From Gemmatimonadetes bacterium T265 (lineage in GTDB: Bacteria; Gemmatimonadota; Gemmatimonadetes; Gemmatimonadales; Gemmatimonadaceae): 64,000 bases of DNA. A program made the position numbers and the translations under genes. The notes under the pieces were generated by a model. It was given only the letters and a program-made list of their open reading frames with translations. It made no database searches and was not told the DNA's origin. Below, in pieces: positions 60,686-64,000 of this stretch (position 1 is the stretch's first letter; every line of letters starts with the position of its first letter). Location of the stretch: positions 992,001-1,056,000 of the forward strand of contig BPUI01000001.1 of the NCBI GenBank assembly GCA_019973575.1, given 5' to 3'.

Positions 60686-61273
60686 ATGACGACAGCGATC
60701 GCGCCGGTCACGGAAGAGGAGTTCTTCGCGCGCTACGGCCCGAAGGACCGGGTCGAGCTCGTCGACGGCGAGGTGGTGCCCAAGTACGGAGCCGACGGAC
60801 CCTTGTCACCCACGAGCAACGCGCACGGCCGGATCGTCGTGAAGCTGGTCCTCCGGCTCGGCGTGTACGTCGAGCGGCACGCGCTCGGCGAGATCTACAC
60901 CGACCCGGCGTGCTTCATCATCTCGGAGCAGCCGAAGCGCATCCGCTGTCCCGACGTCGCGTTCCTGAGCAGCGCCCGCGCTCCCGCGGTGATTCACCCC
61001 GGCGAGTTCCTGCGCCTCGCCCCCGACCTCGCCGCGGAAGTGATTTCCCCGTCCGAGCCGCGGGCGTACACGGACCGCAAGATCCAGCACTATTTGGACG
61101 CGGGCGTGCGCCTCGTCTGGCGGATCGACATGCGGCGGCGCGACGTGACGGCGTACGCGCCCGACGGCACGACCACGCACCTGGCCGAATCCGACACGCT
61201 CGACGGCGGCGACGTGGTCCCGGGCTTCGCGATCTCCGTGGCCGAGCTGTTCGCGGGCGTGGCGGCGGACTAA
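60686..61273 (+). CDS. Uma2-family (DUF820) putative restriction-like nuclease, copy 1
   Basis: 195 residues; GGGGGAG precedes the ATG. Family blocks: VTEEEFFARYGPKDRVELVD, GEVVPKYGADGPLSPTS, RIRCPDVAFLSSARAP, APDLAAEVISPSEPRAYTDR with the Asp/Glu-x-Ile pattern, and KIQHYLDAGVRLVWRID. This is the PD-(D/E)xK-type fold of the Uma2 family, whose role is unknown; it is multiplied in several soil and cyanobacterial genomes. Copy 2 starts 29 nt downstream and is about two-thirds identical. Confidence 0.88.
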   Translation: MTTAIAPVTEEEFFARYGPKDRVELVDGEVVPKYGADGPLSPTSNAHGRIVVKLVLRLGVYVERHALGEIYTDPACFIISEQPKRIRCPDVAFLSSARAPAVIHPGEFLRLAPDLAAEVISPSEPRAYTDRKIQHYLDAGVRLVWRIDMRRRDVTAYAPDGTTTHLAESDTLDGGDVVPGFAISVAELFAGVAAD

Positions 61274-61302
61274 CGGGTCATCAATCGACGGAGGGAACGC
61301 GC

Positions 61303-61893
61303 ATGACGCTCACGACGCGGGCGCCGGTCACCGAAGAAGAGTTCGCCGCCCGCTACGGCCCGAAGGACCGCGTCGAGCTGGTGGACGGGGAAGTCGTACC
61401 CAAATACGGAGTCGAAGGACCCTTGTCACCCACGAGCGGCGGCCACGGCGCGGTCGTCTCCAACCTCTCGTTCGCGCTCGAGTCGCACGTCCGGCCGCGG
61501 CGGCTCGGACGGGTTTTCACCGACCCTTCGACGTTCGTCATCTCGGAAGTCCCGAAGCGCATCCGGTGTCCTGACGTGGCGTTCGTCCGCTCGGACCGCT
61601 TGACGGCGGGACTCCGCATGAAGGGATTCATCCGGCTCGCACCCGACCTGGCCGCCGAGGTGATTTCGCCGTCGGAGCCGACGAAGAACATCGAGCGGAA
61701 AATTGCGCAGTACCTCGAAGCGGGGGTCCGCCTGGTGTGGCGGGTCGACCCGCGGCCCCGAGACGTGACCGTGTACACGCCGGACGGCGCCGTCGTCCGC
61801 CTCACAGATTCCGGCACCCTCGACGGCGGGGCCGTCCTCCCCGGCTTCGCCCTGCCCGTCGCCGAGCTGTTCGTCGACGTCGAAGCCGAGTAG
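61303..61893 (+). CDS. Uma2-family (DUF820) putative restriction-like nuclease, copy 2
   Basis: 196 residues; GGAGGGA lies 8-14 nt before the ATG. The same blocks as copy 1 appear (VTEEEFAARYGPKDRVELVD, RIRCPDVAFVRSDRLTAG, APDLAAEVISPSEPTKNIER, KIAQYLEAGVRLVWRVD). The two genes share a 20-nt exact stretch (60797-60816 and 61417-61436) and are a tandem duplication that has since diverged. It is convergent with the GH1 gene, the stops being 3 nt apart, in the middle of the sugar-use locus. Confidence 0.88.
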   Translation: MTLTTRAPVTEEEFAARYGPKDRVELVDGEVVPKYGVEGPLSPTSGGHGAVVSNLSFALESHVRPRRLGRVFTDPSTFVISEVPKRIRCPDVAFVRSDRLTAGLRMKGFIRLAPDLAAEVISPSEPTKNIERKIAQYLEAGVRLVWRVDPRPRDVTVYTPDGAVVRLTDSGTLDGGAVLPGFALPVAELFVDVEAE

Positions 61894-61896
61894 CGC

Positions 61897-63264
61897 CTAA
61901 CGATCCGCCAGCGCCGCCCCGTTCGTCCGGACCACCTCGCGGAAGAACCGCGCGCTCGCCTTCGGCGTGCGCCGCTGCGTGGCGTAGTCCACGTGCACGA
62001 GCCCGAAGCGCTTCGCGAAGCCGAGGCTCCATTCGAAGTTGTCGAGCAGGCTCCACGCGTAGTAGCCGCGCAGGTCGACCCCCGCGGCGAGCGCGTCGTG
62101 CGCCGCCCGGAGGTGCTCGCGGTAGTACCAGACGCGGAGCGGGTCGTCCACGCGCGGGCCGTCCGGCCCCTCCACCGCGTGCGGCGGGTCGTAGAACGCC
62201 GCCCCGTTCTCGGTCACGTAGAGCGGCACGCGGCCGTAGCGTTCCGTCACCCAGCGGAGCGCCCGCGTCAGCGCCGGCGGGTACACCTCCCACCCCGTCT
62301 CGGTGTAGGCGTGCCCCGGCTGCCTAACCGTCGCGGCGCGAACCGGCAGCACGCCCGGCCCGTCCTGCGTCACCGCGCGCGTGTAGTAGTTGACGCCGAT
62401 CCAGTCGACCGGCGCGCGGATCACGTCGAAGTCGGCGTCCGGCCACGCGGGCCACGCCGCGCCGAACACCTCCGCCAGCTCCTCCGGGTAGTGCCCGAGA
62501 AAGACGGGGTCGAGGTACTGCCGGTTCATGTACGCGTCGGCCCGCCGCGCGGCCGCGAGGTCCTCCTCCCGGTCGGTCGCCGGGTCCTTGGGCTCGAGGT
62601 TGACGACGAGCCCCACCTGCCCCGCCCCTGCCGGCGCCTCGGCGCGGTACGCCTGCACGCCGAGGCCGTGCGCGCGCAGCAGGTTGTGCGCCGCGATCGG
62701 CGCCTCGTACAGGTTGCGGTGCCCCGGCGCGATCACGCCGTGCAGGTAGCCCCCGTCGGTCACGACCCACGGCTCGTTGAGCGTCGCCCACAGCGGCACG
62801 CGGTCGCCGAGCGCGCGCACGACGACGCGCGCGTAGTCGGCGAACCACTCGGCCACGTCGCGGTTGAGCCACCCGCCGCGGTCGTCGAGCGCCGCCGGCA
62901 GGTCCCAGTGGAAGAGCGTGAGGTTGGGGCGGATCCCCCGCGCGAGCAGCGCGTCGACGAGCCGCTCGTAGAAGCCCAGCCCGGCCGGGTTGACGCGCCC
63001 CGTCCCCGCGGGCAGGATACGACTCCAGCTCACCGAGAAGCGGTACGACTGCAGCCCGAGGTCGGCCATCAGGGCGACGTCGTCCGCCCACCGGCGGTAG
63101 TGGTCGCAGGCGACGTCGCCGGTGTCGCCGCCCGCGGTGAGGCCCGGCGAGTGCGTGAAGCGCTGCCAGATGCTCGGGCCCGCGCCGTCGGCCAGCGGCG
63201 AGCCCTCGATCTGGTAGGCCGAGGTCGACGCGCCCCACACGAACCCGTCGGGAAAACGATACGA

Positions 63265-63273
<9 letters not shown>
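61897..63273 (-). CDS. GH1-family beta-glucosidase
   Basis: 458 residues starting at a GTG. The family signature [16 protein letters not shown] opens the protein, the acid/base Glu is in ATLNEPWVV (about 166) and the nucleophile Glu in LYVTENGAA (about 352), with [20 protein letters not shown] near the end. No signal peptide, so it acts in the cytoplasm on imported disaccharides or oligosaccharides. No ribosome binding site precedes the GTG. Its 5' end overlaps the 5' end of the divergent ATPase gene by a few bases. Confidence 0.94.

Positions 63274-64000
<727 letters not shown>

Overview
The window is about 64 kb of very GC-rich DNA (roughly three quarters G+C by eye), densely coding on both strands, with many GTG starts and many 4-nt ATGA/GTGA overlaps. 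The gene mix suggests a Gemmatimonadota-like soil bacterium: TonB-dependent receptors with an N-terminal carboxypeptidase-regulatory-like domain, an ECF sigma factor overlapping a Ser/Thr kinase with a TPR tail, many secreted metallopeptidases (M28, M61, M16), an RCC1-repeat lipoprotein and Uma2 proteins. The phylum call is an inference from gene content; there is no rRNA or other phylogenetic marker here, and no tRNA, CRISPR array or intact insertion sequence was recognised.

Layout. 1-10.3 kb: a truncated PAP2 phosphatase, then leftward SDR epimerase, GNAT, M28 peptidase and membrane-protein genes, an M61 peptidase, a VapBC-type pair, a YhaM-like HD nuclease and a NUDIX hydrolase. 10.5-23 kb: a Crp/Fnr regulator, a YeaD-like mutarotase, a cold-shock protein with a structured leader, a B12-binding radical SAM protein, a lytic transglycosylase, an O-antigen-ligase-like membrane protein, a secreted TIM-barrel isomerase and a large PAS/GAF diguanylate cyclase. 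22.9-25 kb: a small island that looks acquired, with a TetR gene and an SDR gene sharing twin operators, flanked by fragments of an antiporter and of a tannase-like esterase. 25-34.5 kb: a TonB-dependent receptor, the sigma/kinase pair and the RCC1 lipoprotein. 34.8-49 kb: a second VapBC pair, a two-cluster Fe-S protein, rhodanese, M16 peptidase, MATE exporter, TonB-like protein, FabI and Sua5/TsaC.

49-64 kb reads as a beta-glucan uptake and breakdown locus: a LacI-type regulator with its own operator, an outer-membrane receptor, a GH144-like glucanase, a GH3 beta-glucosidase, an ABC sugar importer (binding protein, two permeases), then after two Uma2 genes a GH1 beta-glucosidase and a divergent MalK-type ATPase cut by the window end. 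The expected flow is outer-membrane import, periplasmic hydrolysis, ABC import and cytoplasmic cleavage to glucose.

The most unusual signals are not genes. First, the 7-mer GTTAGGC/GCCTAAC occurs 46 times by hand count where base composition predicts about 5; it supplies most TTA leucine codons. Second, three long imperfect inverted repeats, one with 68-bp perfect arms, lie in gaps at gene 3' ends. Third, several short perfect palindromes sit exactly across or between the stop codons of convergent genes.
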